Translations under genes and position numbers: made by a program
Assembly (NCBI GenBank): GCA_911728455.2
Contig: OU452228.1
Location: 19,371,224 to 19,435,223, forward strand
DNA: 64,000 bases
Reading direction: 5' to 3'
From: Marthasterias glacialis
Taxonomy: Eukaryota; Echinodermata; Asteroidea; Forcipulatida; Asteriidae
In this document: positions 46,335 to 55,434 of the stretch, one piece after another
How the letters are laid out: each line of letters starts with the position of its first letter
Numbering within the stretch: the first letter of the stretch is position 1
Notes under the pieces: model-generated
What the model was told of the DNA's origin: nothing
Database searches by the model: none
The model's input: only the letters and a program-made list of their open reading frames with translations

Positions 46335-46661
46335 TAAGTCGTACGTACGAGATAATAAGTCGTACGTACGAGATAATAAGTCGTACGTACGAGATAATAA
46401 GTCGTACGTACGAGATAAAAAGTCTTACGTACGAGATAATAAGTCGTACGTACGAGATAATAAGTCGTACGTACGAGATAATAAGTCGTACGTACGAGAT
46501 AATAAGTCGTACGTACGAGATAATAAGTCGTACGTATGAGATAATAAGTCGTACGTACGAGATAATAAGTCGTACGTACGAGATAATAAGTCGTACGTAC
46601 GACTTATTATCTCGTAATTACGAGATAATTAAGTCGTACGTACGAGATAATAAGTCGTACG
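46335..46661. repeat. Left array of a 21 bp palindromic unit (~15 copies)
   Basis: The unit is AAGTCGTACGTACGAGATAA plus T, with the 12 bp self-complementary core TCGTACGTACGA. Units are almost identical (one CTTACG and one GTATGAG variant). Near 46600 the orientation flips briefly and AATTACGAGATAATT appears. A subterminal array inside the transposon, in opposite orientation to the right array. Confidence 0.96.
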
Positions 46662-46676
46662 GTGAAGAGGGTCAGC

Positions 46677-47156
46677 ATGGCGAACTTGACAAATGCTGTG
46701 AAATTCTACTTCAGTTTAGGGTTTAATCATTCTGAAATTCTCGAGTGCTTGGCTCACATAAATGGAGTTGTGCTGAGTCTCCGTAGTTTACGGCGGATTC
46801 TGGCCAGTGCTCAATTATTTCGCCGGAAAAATCATTCCGATATTCTTGATGTTGCTTTATTCATAATGAAACAAGTGGAAAAGTCAGCACAGTTGCATGG
46901 ATATAGAATAATGCATTTAAAATGCATACAGGAGGGATTTGTGGTGAGTCAAAATACTGTGAGACTGTTACTTCACATTATTGACCCTGAAGGTATTTCA
47001 CTTCGGAAGAGACATCGATTGAGGAGAAGACTTTATACAAGTCTGGGGCCTATAGAACTACATGAGTGTACAATAAACACACAAGGTACATCACAAATCT
47101 CAATACAGTTTGTCAATAAACCTGATATGATTTTTGGAAAAGTACATATGCAATAA
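46677..47156 (+). CDS. Transposase N-terminal fragment (IS3EU/integrase-type)
   Basis: Starts at the first true ATG (MANLTNAVKFYFSLGFNHSE) and runs 159 aa to TAA. Residues 8-45 (KFYFSLGF..SEILECLAHI....LSLRSLRRIL) look like a helix-turn-helix. LHGYRIMHLKCIQEGFVVSQ near the middle and DPEGISLRKRHRLRRRLY near residue 120 match the region that precedes the DDE integrase core in IS3-like eukaryotic transposases. In that family the next segment is GPNxLWHxD, with the first catalytic Asp. Here it reads GPIELHEC and then unrelated sequence to the stop. The DDE core is therefore absent, and the product could at most bind DNA. The element is truncated internally, or a distal exon is lost. A GTG codon 15 nt upstream is in frame but unlikely to be used in an animal. 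Confidence 0.75.
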   Translation: MANLTNAVKFYFSLGFNHSEILECLAHINGVVLSLRSLRRILASAQLFRRKNHSDILDVALFIMKQVEKSAQLHGYRIMHLKCIQEGFVVSQNTVRLLLHIIDPEGISLRKRHRLRRRLYTSLGPIELHECTINTQGTSQISIQFVNKPDMIFGKVHMQ

Positions 47157-47868
47157 CTGGATCTTAAGCAGTTAGGTCACACATCAAAATATCAACTTAG
47201 TACAAAGTTTTCTTTCATGTCAAAATCAGAGAAGCTGGAGCATAAAAATGGAAATGGCTGGCAATGGCTTAAAAGCTACAAAAATCAATCACTGTGCATC
47301 CCACATTAACTGAAAGGCTAAAAATGTCAAGCAAACTGTCTCATAAGCTACACATGAGAACACAGAGCCGGATAAAAACTACCAACTTCAAAAAACTCCT
47401 AATGCAGGATTATGAAAATGCTGACACAACAAAAATGCCTATGAAACAGTAGGAGCAACATCCATTACTAAAAGTACATAGGGTCATAAAATAGAAATTT
47501 GGAAGTCAATAAAAATACACATTTCTTGTAAATTATCAGACACTAAATGCTGACAAAACCCGTCACTAACATGTACTTAGGGTACACCAAATCTAAAATG
47601 TGCTCACAAAATGACCTGCAACTCATACATGGTGAATTAGTGATTGATACAAAATTATCAGAGAGCCATAAAATTCTCCAAGAACAGTCTACACGCACAA
47701 ATAAATTAGAACCTGAACAAAGTTGTTGTAGTCTTGTTTCTGGACTGTTCAACGGTTCAATGTGAACTAAAAACACGACTGAACCAACACTAACTACTAA
47801 AAGTGAAGCACACACAAACAGCCCCCTCTAGCGACCACGGAAAAAAGGAATGTCTTGCAGTAAGACTA
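47157..47868. other. Transposon interior without coding
   Basis: A-rich DNA between the truncated transposase frame and the right array. I see no integrase-core motifs in any frame. The frame at 47547-47765 has no similarity I recognise. Confidence 0.6.
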
Positions 47869-48292
47869 TTATCTCGTACGTACGACTTAATTATCTCGTA
47901 ATTACGACTTAATTATCTCGTACGTACGACTTATTATCTCTTAATTACGAGATAAGTCATACGTACGACTTATTATCTCGTATGTACGACTTATTATCTC
48001 GTACGTACGACTTATTATCTCGTACGTACGACTTATTATCTCGTACGTACGACTTATTATCTCGTACGTACGACTTATTATCTCGTACGTACGACTTATT
48101 ATCTCGTACGTACGACTTATTATCTCGTACGTACGACTTATTATCTCGTACGTACGACTTATTATCTCGTACGTACGACTTATTATCTCGTACGTACGAC
48201 TTATTATCTCGTACGTACGACTTATTATCTCGTACGTACGACTTATTATCTCGTACGTACGACTTATTATCTCGTACGTACGACTTAATTGG
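47869..48292. repeat. Right array of the 21 bp unit (~20 copies, inverted)
   Basis: The complement of the left array, CGTACGACTTATTATCTCGT plus A, about 20 units. The innermost 100 bases are rearranged (AATTACGA variants and an orientation flip), and the outer units are nearly perfect. Together with the left array it would let the element fold into a long hairpin. Confidence 0.96.
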
Positions 48293-48333
48293 GAGAAATT
48301 TTATTTTTATGTTGGCAGCTATACGCTTCCGTA

Positions 48334-48339
48334 TTTATA
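48334..48339. repeat. 6 bp target-site duplication, right
   Basis: TTTATA, identical to 46283-46288. Confidence 0.9.
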
Positions 48340-48419
48340 CGTATACGTTGTAACACAAAATAACTACTCCCTGCCGATGATGTTGTATTTGGACTGTTTT
48401 ATTACCGTTGCTGTACACG

Positions 48420-48532
48420 TGCCCTACTAAAACTTTCGCTATCGACTCCGTCACTGGGTTGTATTCCGAATGGACCATGGTTTGGATCACAAAAGGACGT
48501 TTCTGTCGTCATAGTTTTATGTAGAGATCAAG
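48420..48532 (+). other. Possible non-coding exon with strong splice donor
   Basis: GATCAAG/GTGAGT at 48526-48538 is a consensus-quality 5' splice site (intron would begin at 48533). Short frames from the two nearby ATGs both stop before it, so if used it would end a 5' untranslated exon. The receptor at 52606 has a candidate acceptor (TTTACTCCAG, ending 52588) in the right direction 4 kb away. Linking them is speculation. Confidence 0.25.
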
Positions 48533-49017
48533 GTGAGTCGTAACAAAAATGTGTCAGTCGAGTCAGTTCTTTTTCTACAGCATTGCAACGATAACGACGT
48601 TATTTTTCGAGCCCAAGTTTGATTTGCCTTGATGGCTTGTTAAAATGAAACATGTCTTTACTTTAATTCTGAGTAATTTTACTCCCGTGCCTTTTGAAAA
48701 AACTCTCCTCTTTTAACAGGATAATGACGTTGATTATCATGACAATATCGCGACTCATCTCCTAATTATGGCGGCTATTTTGACACAACATGACTTGGGT
48801 CATGTTGGAAAAACGTAATTGAAGCCGGTGGTTGGCCGAACATAATATCCACTTGTTTTTTGTATTTTGTTTGCCAGAAAAGCGATAGTGATGAATCACG
48901 TGATAGTCTGAAATGCTTTTGGGAATTCAAAATGAGTGGACAAGATCTAATTACTTAACCGTTTAGTCACTGGACGCCCACCAGCCGCTCGAAGCGATAC
49001 CCTGCAACATGCGGTAA

Positions 49018-49522
49018 AGGAGGGAGCGCTCATCAGCTAGGAAGGGCAAAAACAGGCTACAGTCGATCGTTGTCACGCTTTGATAAATTAAATGGCAATC
49101 GTTTATCAACTTCATATAAATAGTTCATTTAAAATGAAATATTAGCTCTTTCCAACAACGAGCTCTTTTGTAACCAAAAAGGTAATTTGCCGTCATCATG
49201 ATAATGCTAAAAAATACTGGTGCCTTTAGCAATAAAAGGAGGGGCGCTCATCAGCTTGTGCTTGGGGAAAAACGAAACAACAAATAAAATTCAAAACAGG
49301 CTCAAGTCGATCGTTGTCACGCTTTGATAAATTCAATGGCAATCGTTTATCAACTTCATATAAATAGCTCATTTTTAATTTTCTCCCTTCACAGTTGACT
49401 TGTTAGCGCTCATTCTGCAAATGAAATATTAACTCTTTTCAACAACGAGCTCTTTTATAACCAAAAAGGTAATTTTGCGTCATCATGATAATGCTAAAAA
49501 TACTGGTGCCTTTAGCAATAAC
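49018..49522 (+). repeat. Tandem duplication, two diverged ~220-280 bp copies
   Basis: Copy 1 at about 49018-49233 and copy 2 at about 49241-49522 share GCGCTCATCAGCT, GTCGATCGTTGTCACGCTTT, GATAAATT.AATGGCAATCG, TTTATCAACTTCATATAAAT, CAACAACGAGCTCTTTT, AACCAAAAAGGTAATTT and GCCTTTAGCAATAA. Copy 2 has extra segments that copy 1 lacks. Non-coding. Confidence 0.9.
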
Positions 49523-49574
49523 AGTATGAGCAAGAATTCCGCATTCCGAATTGTGCACATGCTTGAATGTAATT

Positions 49575-49735
49575 AGCATATGTCATGGGAAAGGGACTAT
49601 CATTATCTGCTCTGGAATCCAGGGGACGTGGGTTCCAATCCCACCCGATTAGTAAGCCTGTGGCTATATTTCCGCAGGACTCGGACGAGCACTGAGTATA
49701 CACTGCTTACACACTTCGGTGTAATGGTTAAAATC
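49575..49735 (+). mobile_element. tRNA-derived SINE fragment, second family
   Basis: B-box-like GGGTTCCAATCCCACCC near 49631, then AGCCTGTGGCTATATTTCCG, CAGGACTCGGACGAGCACTG, AGTATACACTGCTTACACAC and TTCGGTGTAATGGTTAAAA. The ACTGAGTATACACTGC...CACTTCGGTGTA body matches a SINE style I associate with echinoderms. The A-box part is poorly preserved. Confidence 0.6.
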
Positions 49736-50664
49736 GTCAATTTAATTCAGTATTTTTGAAGAGGTTGAAGGAAGTTGACTCTAATGATGTAGTTTTTGCA
49801 TCAGGATGGGAAAACAAATATGTAATCCCATGTTAGTAAAAGAACACCTATTTCATTCAAAAACAGTTATAAGATTAAAAAAAAAAACCAATAAAGGACT
49901 AACAATAATGATAATTAAAACACATGAAACAACCATCAAAAGACAACTAACACAGTAATGTTTTTTATAAGTTTGTTCCGTTTTTGTGACCGTTTGCTGA
50001 CCCATTTTTCTCCGAACCGAGTAACCATGACAGGCTGACGGCATTGCATAAGAAATGAAATTACTTATAGTAAACGTTTGGTTGTGGCTGCTAACACGTT
50101 TTAGCAAATTATGCACTTGGATAGCTTATTGAAATTGCGTTGAGGTCAGTGTTTCCACTGAATACTCGAGGGCAACTTCACCCCTCAAAATGTGAAAGAA
50201 AAAAATTAATTTCTCAATTCCAACCTCCTTTCCATTTGTGGATTGGCTAGAGCAATTTGTTCAACTGGGGCATGATACAAAAAAGAAATTACGAATCCTA
50301 TTATTGCATGTCAATTGTGACCTCCCCATGTGTAACAAAAACAAATTGTAAAAACGTTCATAAAGCGTTCGATTCTAAATTAAAGTTCTACAACGTAGAA
50401 CTCTGAATTAGACTTTCAATACAATGCTGCAGAAGGTTAGACATTTTACGAGACAAGAATATTTGATCAAATTTCGAAAATAAAACCAAATTTAGAGAGT
50501 AAAATCGGAAGTCAATCTCCAACAATACCATGACATGAATAAGACATCTAGGGGACTCTAAATCCTCCTTTTTAAAGACATACTTGAGCTGACAGTGAAA
50601 ACGCCTAGGAAAAGCAGGGGAGGAAGACGGCAAAGCTCCCCTGCCATCTTCCACAAAGATCACC
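49736..50664. other. Gene-free DNA
   Basis: No supported gene or element. Confidence 0.45.
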
Positions 50665-50740
50665 GGCCGAGCCAGGATTTGTTCACTGGGGCACAGGGAG
50701 CATTGCTTTTCAGTCGGGCCCAGAGGCCATGTTTTTAATT
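50665..50740 (-). repeat. Reverse copy of the 20.8 kb dispersed repeat
   Basis: On the minus strand it reads ACTGAAAAGCAATGCTCCCT, GTGCCCCAGTGAACAAATCC, TGGCTCGGCC, matching 20840-20925 in order. Confidence 0.7.
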
Positions 50741-50940
50741 GATTTACGTGTATCTGGATTTTTTCAAGCATTTGTTTTTTCTTAAATGATGTCTGCTCGA
50801 ATGGATTTGGATTCCCAAGCATGAATTATCACTATCATTAGTTGTCAATCCGTGGGGACGTTGCTCAATAACGGTGACCTAATGTCAAAAATGTCCAATA
50901 GGTATACCTTCGCGATCAACCCGAACTACCGTCAATGGGC

Positions 50941-51030
50941 AACTATGGAACGCTAGGTGGCAGCAGACGTACCAGTTAAATTTCCATTGTTGGCATGATT
51001 TTTAGCATGCGCACATTTCCGAGACCGATA
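50941..51030 (+). repeat. Dispersed repeat, inverted pair with 57940-58035
   Basis: GGAACGCTAGGTGGCAG, then AAATTTCCATTGTT, AGCATGCGCACATTTCCGAG. The reverse complement of 57940-58035 gives GGAACGCTAGGTGGCAGTAG, AAATTTCGATTGTTTG, GCATGCGCACATTTCCGAGA. Confidence 0.75.
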
Positions 51031-51379
51031 GCTTTACCTGGTAAAGTCTGAGGCCGTATAGAGTCCTCAAAAGTCTGCCACTGCGAGAAACGTTTCGCCA
51101 ACACTCGATTTCCTTTTTCGAATCGCTATGGTAAATACATAACTGAGTACATAGAGCCCCAGTTCAACATTGGTAAACTGACTGTATTAATGCTTCCATT
51201 CTTTGCACAAATCAAGATATTGTAATAAAACCAACCTGTGAAAATGTCAGCTCATTTCGTTGTTTGATTTGCGAGAAAACGGTAAAAATGCATTCAACAT
51301 TTTTGTACGCATTCCTGTAGGCAGAGTTTTCGTCTCACAGAGACGAAAACTAGTTTTGGATCTTATTTCATTTATTAGT

Positions 51380-51500
51380 TAAAAAAACGATAGGCCTTGC
51401 ACTTTAGGCAGAAATATTTCAAGGAAAGTTTTCTTCCATCATTATCTTTATACCTTGTAAGATATATGTAAATCTGTGAACATTTATGTTTTTCTTCTTA
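51380..51500 (+). repeat. Unfilled relative of the 32 kb insertion site
   Basis: AGGCAGAAATATTTCAAGGA, AAGTTTTC, TATACCTTGTAAGATATATG, TAAATCTGTGAACATTTATG run without interruption. The same sequence at 32.2/33.0 kb is split by the 746 bp element immediately after TGTAA. Same old repeat family as 32165-33080. Confidence 0.75.
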
Positions 51501-51792
51501 CCAATATTGAGCTGGGGCTGTAAGCCGTTGTTTTGTGCTTGTTCAATAACGCGACCACTCAATAATATGGTGTATTTCTTGGTAGTTGGTAAGTTAATTG
51601 AAGATTAATGAAGGCTATCTTTTTAAACCTTTAAAAACTTGGTTTTAATAATTCACCCTTCAACAAACCAATGATGTACCGTCCCCCCAAGTCAAGAAAA
51701 CATGTAGGATTATGTCACATTATACGAGCCAAAAGTCTATATGATTTTCAATAATTGGCTTTTTGACAGCGTCTTCTTTTCTCTTCAAATAG

Positions 51793-51948
51793 AAGAGTGC
51801 GATGGCCGTGTTTACACACTTCAGCCCGGTGCAAACACGGCGGTTTTACGCGGTATAATGGTTACCGAAGAGGAAGCAACCGCCCAGGCGTGCTTTCTCA
51901 TCTGTGTAGATTCAACGACGGTCGCATATTATCAAATGTTTCCCAAGA
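51793..51948 (+). CDS. Possible internal exon, PAN/apple-like cysteine pattern
   Basis: A pyrimidine-rich acceptor (CTTCTTTTCTCTTCAAATAG) is followed by 156 nt of open frame and a donor-like AAGA/GTATAT. It reads ECDGRVYTLQPGANTAVLRG, IMVTEEEATAQACFLICVDS, TTVAYYQMFPK. Both junctions fall after the first base of a codon, the symmetric 1-1 class typical of shuffled extracellular modules. The TAQACFLICVDS cysteine spacing recalls PAN/apple domains, though only three cysteines are present. It cannot be joined to the receptor at 52606 by simple splicing, because that frame meets TAG at 52600. Other exons of the gene are not visible. Confidence 0.35.
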
Positions 51949-52605
51949 GTATATTCAGTTTAAAAGTTTTCAATCAGACATCCAAATTTTATTCCTCTGT
52001 AAAATCTATTGCTCTTCTTCTGTTCCTCTTTTCAGAATTTACCTGGGGAGACATTTTGTTTCTGTTGTTTTCTAGATTTTTGTTTTATTTATTTATTTAT
52101 TATTTATATTTTGTTTTGCCTTTACCCAAACTGTTCTGGCAGTGCAGCCTAATATTCTAATCACGGCATATTTTATTACAAAGTATTTCGTATAACTGTG
52201 ACTTTGATGGATTTTATAATTAATGAAAAAAAACTCCAAAATTCTGTTAAAAAATGTCGGTACACCGCTGATCGGTATGTCGTTAGCAACGACACACGCG
52301 TAGCGTTCACGGCAATGATAATAGGAACGTGTGGAAAAGTTTGCTATCTAATGCAAATAGGAATAACGTTAATGGTGCCTTCAAATCGGTGCGTGCTACG
52401 GCTTGGGGAAATGGAACAGTCCAAAAAAAAATACAACTGGAGCTTTAATTGCTTTTTAACACAAACAGAAATGTGAATATATATTGACGCAAACCCTATA
52501 CACCTCTCAAAGTGAGCAAAATGTTTGAGAGATGTGGTCGAGCCACACTGTTATCATTTTACTGTATGTATTGTTTGATTTACTCCAGATGATAAATTGT
52601 AGGAC
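51949..52605. other. Intron-like or 5' flanking DNA of the 52.6 kb receptor
   Basis: No coding signal. A candidate acceptor TGTTTGATTTACTCCAG ends at 52588, 17 bases before the receptor ATG. If used, the receptor has an intron in its 5' untranslated region. Confidence 0.35.
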
Positions 52606-53580
52606 ATGGAATCATCTACATTCCTTTTAATCATCAATACCTTATCCGGCATCTTAGGTATCGTTGGTAATGGTCTGGTGAGTCTTGTCATTATCTTTGA
52701 AAGATCTATGCATACAAACACTAACGCCTTGATCCTCCACCAAGCAACCATTGACTTCTTAGCATCCGTTTTCATCCTCCTGCAAGCCTACATCCCTCAA
52801 GTCTTAAAACCAATCCCTAGAGGTATTCCAGGAGTACTCATATGTTACTTGTGGAATTCTCGCTACTTCCAACTGACGTTCTTCATTGCTTCAACCTACA
52901 GCCTCATAGCTGTAACTTTCGAAAGATACTTTGCTATTGTTCATCCGTTTCGATACGAACGGTACTTTAGAAATAGACGAGCCATCGTGTTGACCATAGC
53001 TGGTTCCTGGTTCATTGTTCTGAGTATACGATCATACGTTTTCTTCCAGTGGTCGGTGGTGGACAATGATACTTGTCACCAGAGTGGGATCGGTGTCTCT
53101 CTTGGTGTGATTATCTTCTTGATGCAGTATGCCGTTCCTCTGGCATTGATGTCTTACATGTACGTCCAGATTGCTTGGGAGTTATCAAAGAGCACCAGGC
53201 GGGTGGTGCCTACGGTGTCCGATCAAGACCCTAACAATCGCAACGGAGTAGGTGAGTCGCTGTTACGGGCAAGACGTAACACGTTTAAAGCTTTACTCAT
53301 TGTGTTTGTCACGTTTGTGCTCTGCTGGTCACTCAATCAGGTCCTGTTTCTCAGACACAATGCAGGGTTGCAGAAAATAGACTTTACCAGCATCGTCTAT
53401 ATCGTATCAGTTGGGTTAATTGCGGCAAACGCCTGCATCAATCCATTCATTTATGCCATCAAATACAAGAAGTTTCAGCGGGCACTGCGCCGGTTGTTTT
53501 ACCGCATAACACGGCGAGAGGATCGACTGAACCACTCAGAGGACTATCCAAACACGGAGCGGACCCCGAACACTAACTAG
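52606..53580 (+). CDS. Class A GPCR, orphan peptide-receptor-like
   Basis: Intronless frame of 324 aa with all seven helices. Seen directly: helix 1 GIVGN22GLVSLVIIF; helix 2 LHQATID50FLASVF; C80 before helix 3 and C157 in loop 2 as the expected disulfide; E106-R107-Y108 followed by FAIVHPF; helix 4 GSW135; helix 5 P178; helix 6 LC240W241SLN, without the usual proline; helix 7 N279-P-F-I-Y283; and a short helix 8 with basic residues (YKKFQRALRRLFYR). The N-terminus is only about 8 residues and has no glycosylation site. The C-tail is short. The overall pattern fits lineage-expanded rhodopsin-class receptors of marine invertebrates related to neuropeptide receptors such as the galanin/allatostatin type. 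I cannot name a ligand. The start is supported by an in-frame TAG at 52600-52602, just six bases upstream, and a favourable GACATGG context. It shares no close similarity with the receptor at 8.1-9.3 kb. Confidence 0.93.
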   Translation: MESSTFLLIINTLSGILGIVGNGLVSLVIIFERSMHTNTNALILHQATIDFLASVFILLQAYIPQVLKPIPRGIPGVLICYLWNSRYFQLTFFIASTYSLIAVTFERYFAIVHPFRYERYFRNRRAIVLTIAGSWFIVLSIRSYVFFQWSVVDNDTCHQSGIGVSLGVIIFLMQYAVPLALMSYMYVQIAWELSKSTRRVVPTVSDQDPNNRNGVGESLLRARRNTFKALLIVFVTFVLCWSLNQVLFLRHNAGLQKIDFTSIVYIVSVGLIAANACINPFIYAIKYKKFQRALRRLFYRITRREDRLNHSEDYPNTERTPNTN

Positions 53581-54045
53581 TCATAAAAACTGAAGAAGAA
53601 AGTTATCAAAGAAGGAAGGCATTTATTTGTACCGACTCAACTGAATGTTTTAGGTCACAGGTTGGCAGAGGATCACCCAGTCAAACATTCTATCATTCTG
53701 AATTTTGTTTAATGAATGGATCTTTCCTAACAGGCGCCAAGAACTGACACCTTGACACAAAACTTTAGTTTTCATTTTTTTTTTTACATGTTTATTCGTC
53801 AAGGCCTACATTTTTCAGTTTCAGAAACTTTACTTTTTTAATTACGATAATTATGTATTTTCGGTCTAACACAAAGCTTGTGTTTTGAGGGCGTGCACAC
53901 GCGAGTACTGTCAAGTTTACGTTGTAAAACACTGGAATGTGTCACTTCGTGAATACAGAAACTAGTCTGTTTTGGTTTTGTTTTGGTTTCACGAACTGAC
54001 ACATATCTTCCTTCCTTTGTTGCTCGGACACGTAGGGAGATGATT
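53581..54045. other. 3' flank of the 52.6 kb receptor
   Basis: Presumed 3' untranslated region and flank. A/T-rich with a poly-T near 53778-53787. I could not identify a clear AATAAA. Confidence 0.4.
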
Positions 54046-54500
54046 CTACCGGGGGGGGGGGGGCGTTGGGGGCAGAAAAATGAAATCTCTCCGTGGGGGG
54101 ACCAAGCCATACGTGCTCAAGCGTGTGAGCGCGAAGCGTGAAGCTTGTACGGCGTGGGGTCCAGGCCCGCTTAAGGGCCCGGGAGAATTTTTGTAAGGCT
54201 TGATGCTCTGTAATGCATCATCAGCCTCACTGGAACACGTTTTGAGCAACAGACATTTTAAAAATGTCAGCACCTTCCAAGGTTAAAGGGCCCATGAATT
54301 GCATTTTTTTAAAATACTTTTTTTAAATCAAATATCTATGCTTAAGGACAGTTTAAAAAAAATGAAAAAGTAAATTTGTGTACTAAGATTAAAATTTCAT
54401 ATACTTTTTTTAGGGAGGGGGCCGGCCCTACAATATTTTCAGGGGGCCATTGGCCCCCGGTCCCCGGTTCCTACGGGCACGTTGCTTATTAATTTAGGAT
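54046..54500. repeat. Poly-G tract and repeat fragments
   Basis: A run of about 14 G lies at 54050-54063. GAGCGCGAAGCGTGAAGCTT near 54127 is typical of decayed dispersed repeats. AAAGGGCCCATGAATTGCAT (from about 54286) followed by T/A-rich DNA matches the left end of the MITE at 57338-57628. Confidence 0.55.
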
Positions 54501-55402
54501 GTAAAACAGTCAAAAGCAGTATATTTTTCAGGTTCAAATCATCATGAGTCCACAATGAGAAAACCAGTTCAAAACACTCGGAATTTTTTAAGGACAGCGG
54601 TGTTTTAAAAAGCGTTCAGCTTTACAAGCCGTTTTCCCACCTAGTTTTACTGGTATCTCGTTTCCGTCACTTCGTGGCGTCAGTGACGCTTTGTTTATTA
54701 AAAGGATCAATATGATTGCCCTACCACAATTAGCTGTCTTTGTTTACACTAGAAAGGACATCATGTCAGTCTTAATGATTATATCATTTCTGGAAATTAT
54801 TATTATTATTAGTGTTTGAATGAAAAATTGCCTTGTTTAATTAAATTAGACAAATACCATTATCGGTGTGTACTATAACAAGTTAAGTCAAGAAAGCCTT
54901 TGGGTTAGGAGAAGTGTTGAGAAAATCGACATTACAAGTTTCAACAAACAAAACAACTCACATTGTCATAAATTGATGATACTTATCTAGACAATACAAA
55001 AAACTAGTAGGGGTAATGGCCTTAGCTTTCGATCCAAGCCGGACCTTCGTAAGAGCACATTTTTCTAGAGGTCAGATTAAAAAAACAGATCCATTTATAG
55101 ACAAAAGGGAGAAGAGAATTATGGGAAGCGACCAAGAAATAAGCGGGAAAATGAAAGCCAATCAAAGTAAATACATTACAGACAGGGATGTCTAATGACC
55201 AATCAGAGTTAAACAGTTTGGACAAAGGGATGGCCAGTGTTGTACAGTACAAAAGGGGAATTACTGAGGGACAGTATTAATTACTCATGTAAAAAGAGTT
55301 AAGTTAGCAAAGGGACAACTCTCTAAGCATAGAGATAATAGACACATGTGCTGATGACGTCACGCTTTGTTTACACGTGCGCTTTCTTATGGTGGGGACC
55401 AG
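54501..55402. other. Gene-free DNA
   Basis: No supported gene or defined element. Confidence 0.45.
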
Positions 55403-55434
55403 GGTGTGTGTGTGTGTGGGGGGGGGGGGGGGCT
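55403..55434. repeat. (GT)n followed by a long G homopolymer
   Basis: GTGTGTGTGTGTGTG runs directly into about 16 G. The same GT-to-G transition occurs near 12355-12380. Confidence 0.9.

Larger units (their letters stand above)
46289..48333 (+). mobile_element. IS3EU-like DNA transposon, 2,045 bp, non-autonomous
   Basis: The left terminus is TACGGAAGCGTATAGCTGCC, AACATAAAAATAAATTTTCT, CCCAATTAAGTCGTACGTAC. The right terminus is the reverse complement with about one mismatch and ends in CTATACGCTTCCGTA. Both sides carry the identical 6 bp duplication TTTATA. Inside the terminal repeats sit inverted arrays of a 21 bp unit (46335-46661 and 47869-48292). Between them lies a frame for the N-terminal part of a transposase. 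TAC...GTA ends, a 6 bp duplication and this transposase type fit the IS3EU superfamily as I know it. The catalytic core is missing, so this copy could move only with a transposase supplied from elsewhere. The near-identity of the arms suggests recent activity. Confidence 0.88.

Noticed and set aside
46258-48353. SYVRDNK and RTYDLLS repeat frames, or a CRISPR-like array
   Set aside because: The 21 bp units are contiguous without unique spacers and are the subterminal arrays of a transposon in an animal genome.
52554-52775. Minus-strand frame over the start of the second receptor
   Set aside because: Shadow frame opposite a seven-helix coding region.
51793-53580. Fusion of the PAN-like exon to the receptor into one extracellular-domain GPCR
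   Set aside because: With the acceptor at 52588 the phase would fit, but the frame reads TAG at 52600 before the receptor ATG. The acceptor at 52602 does not match the phase.
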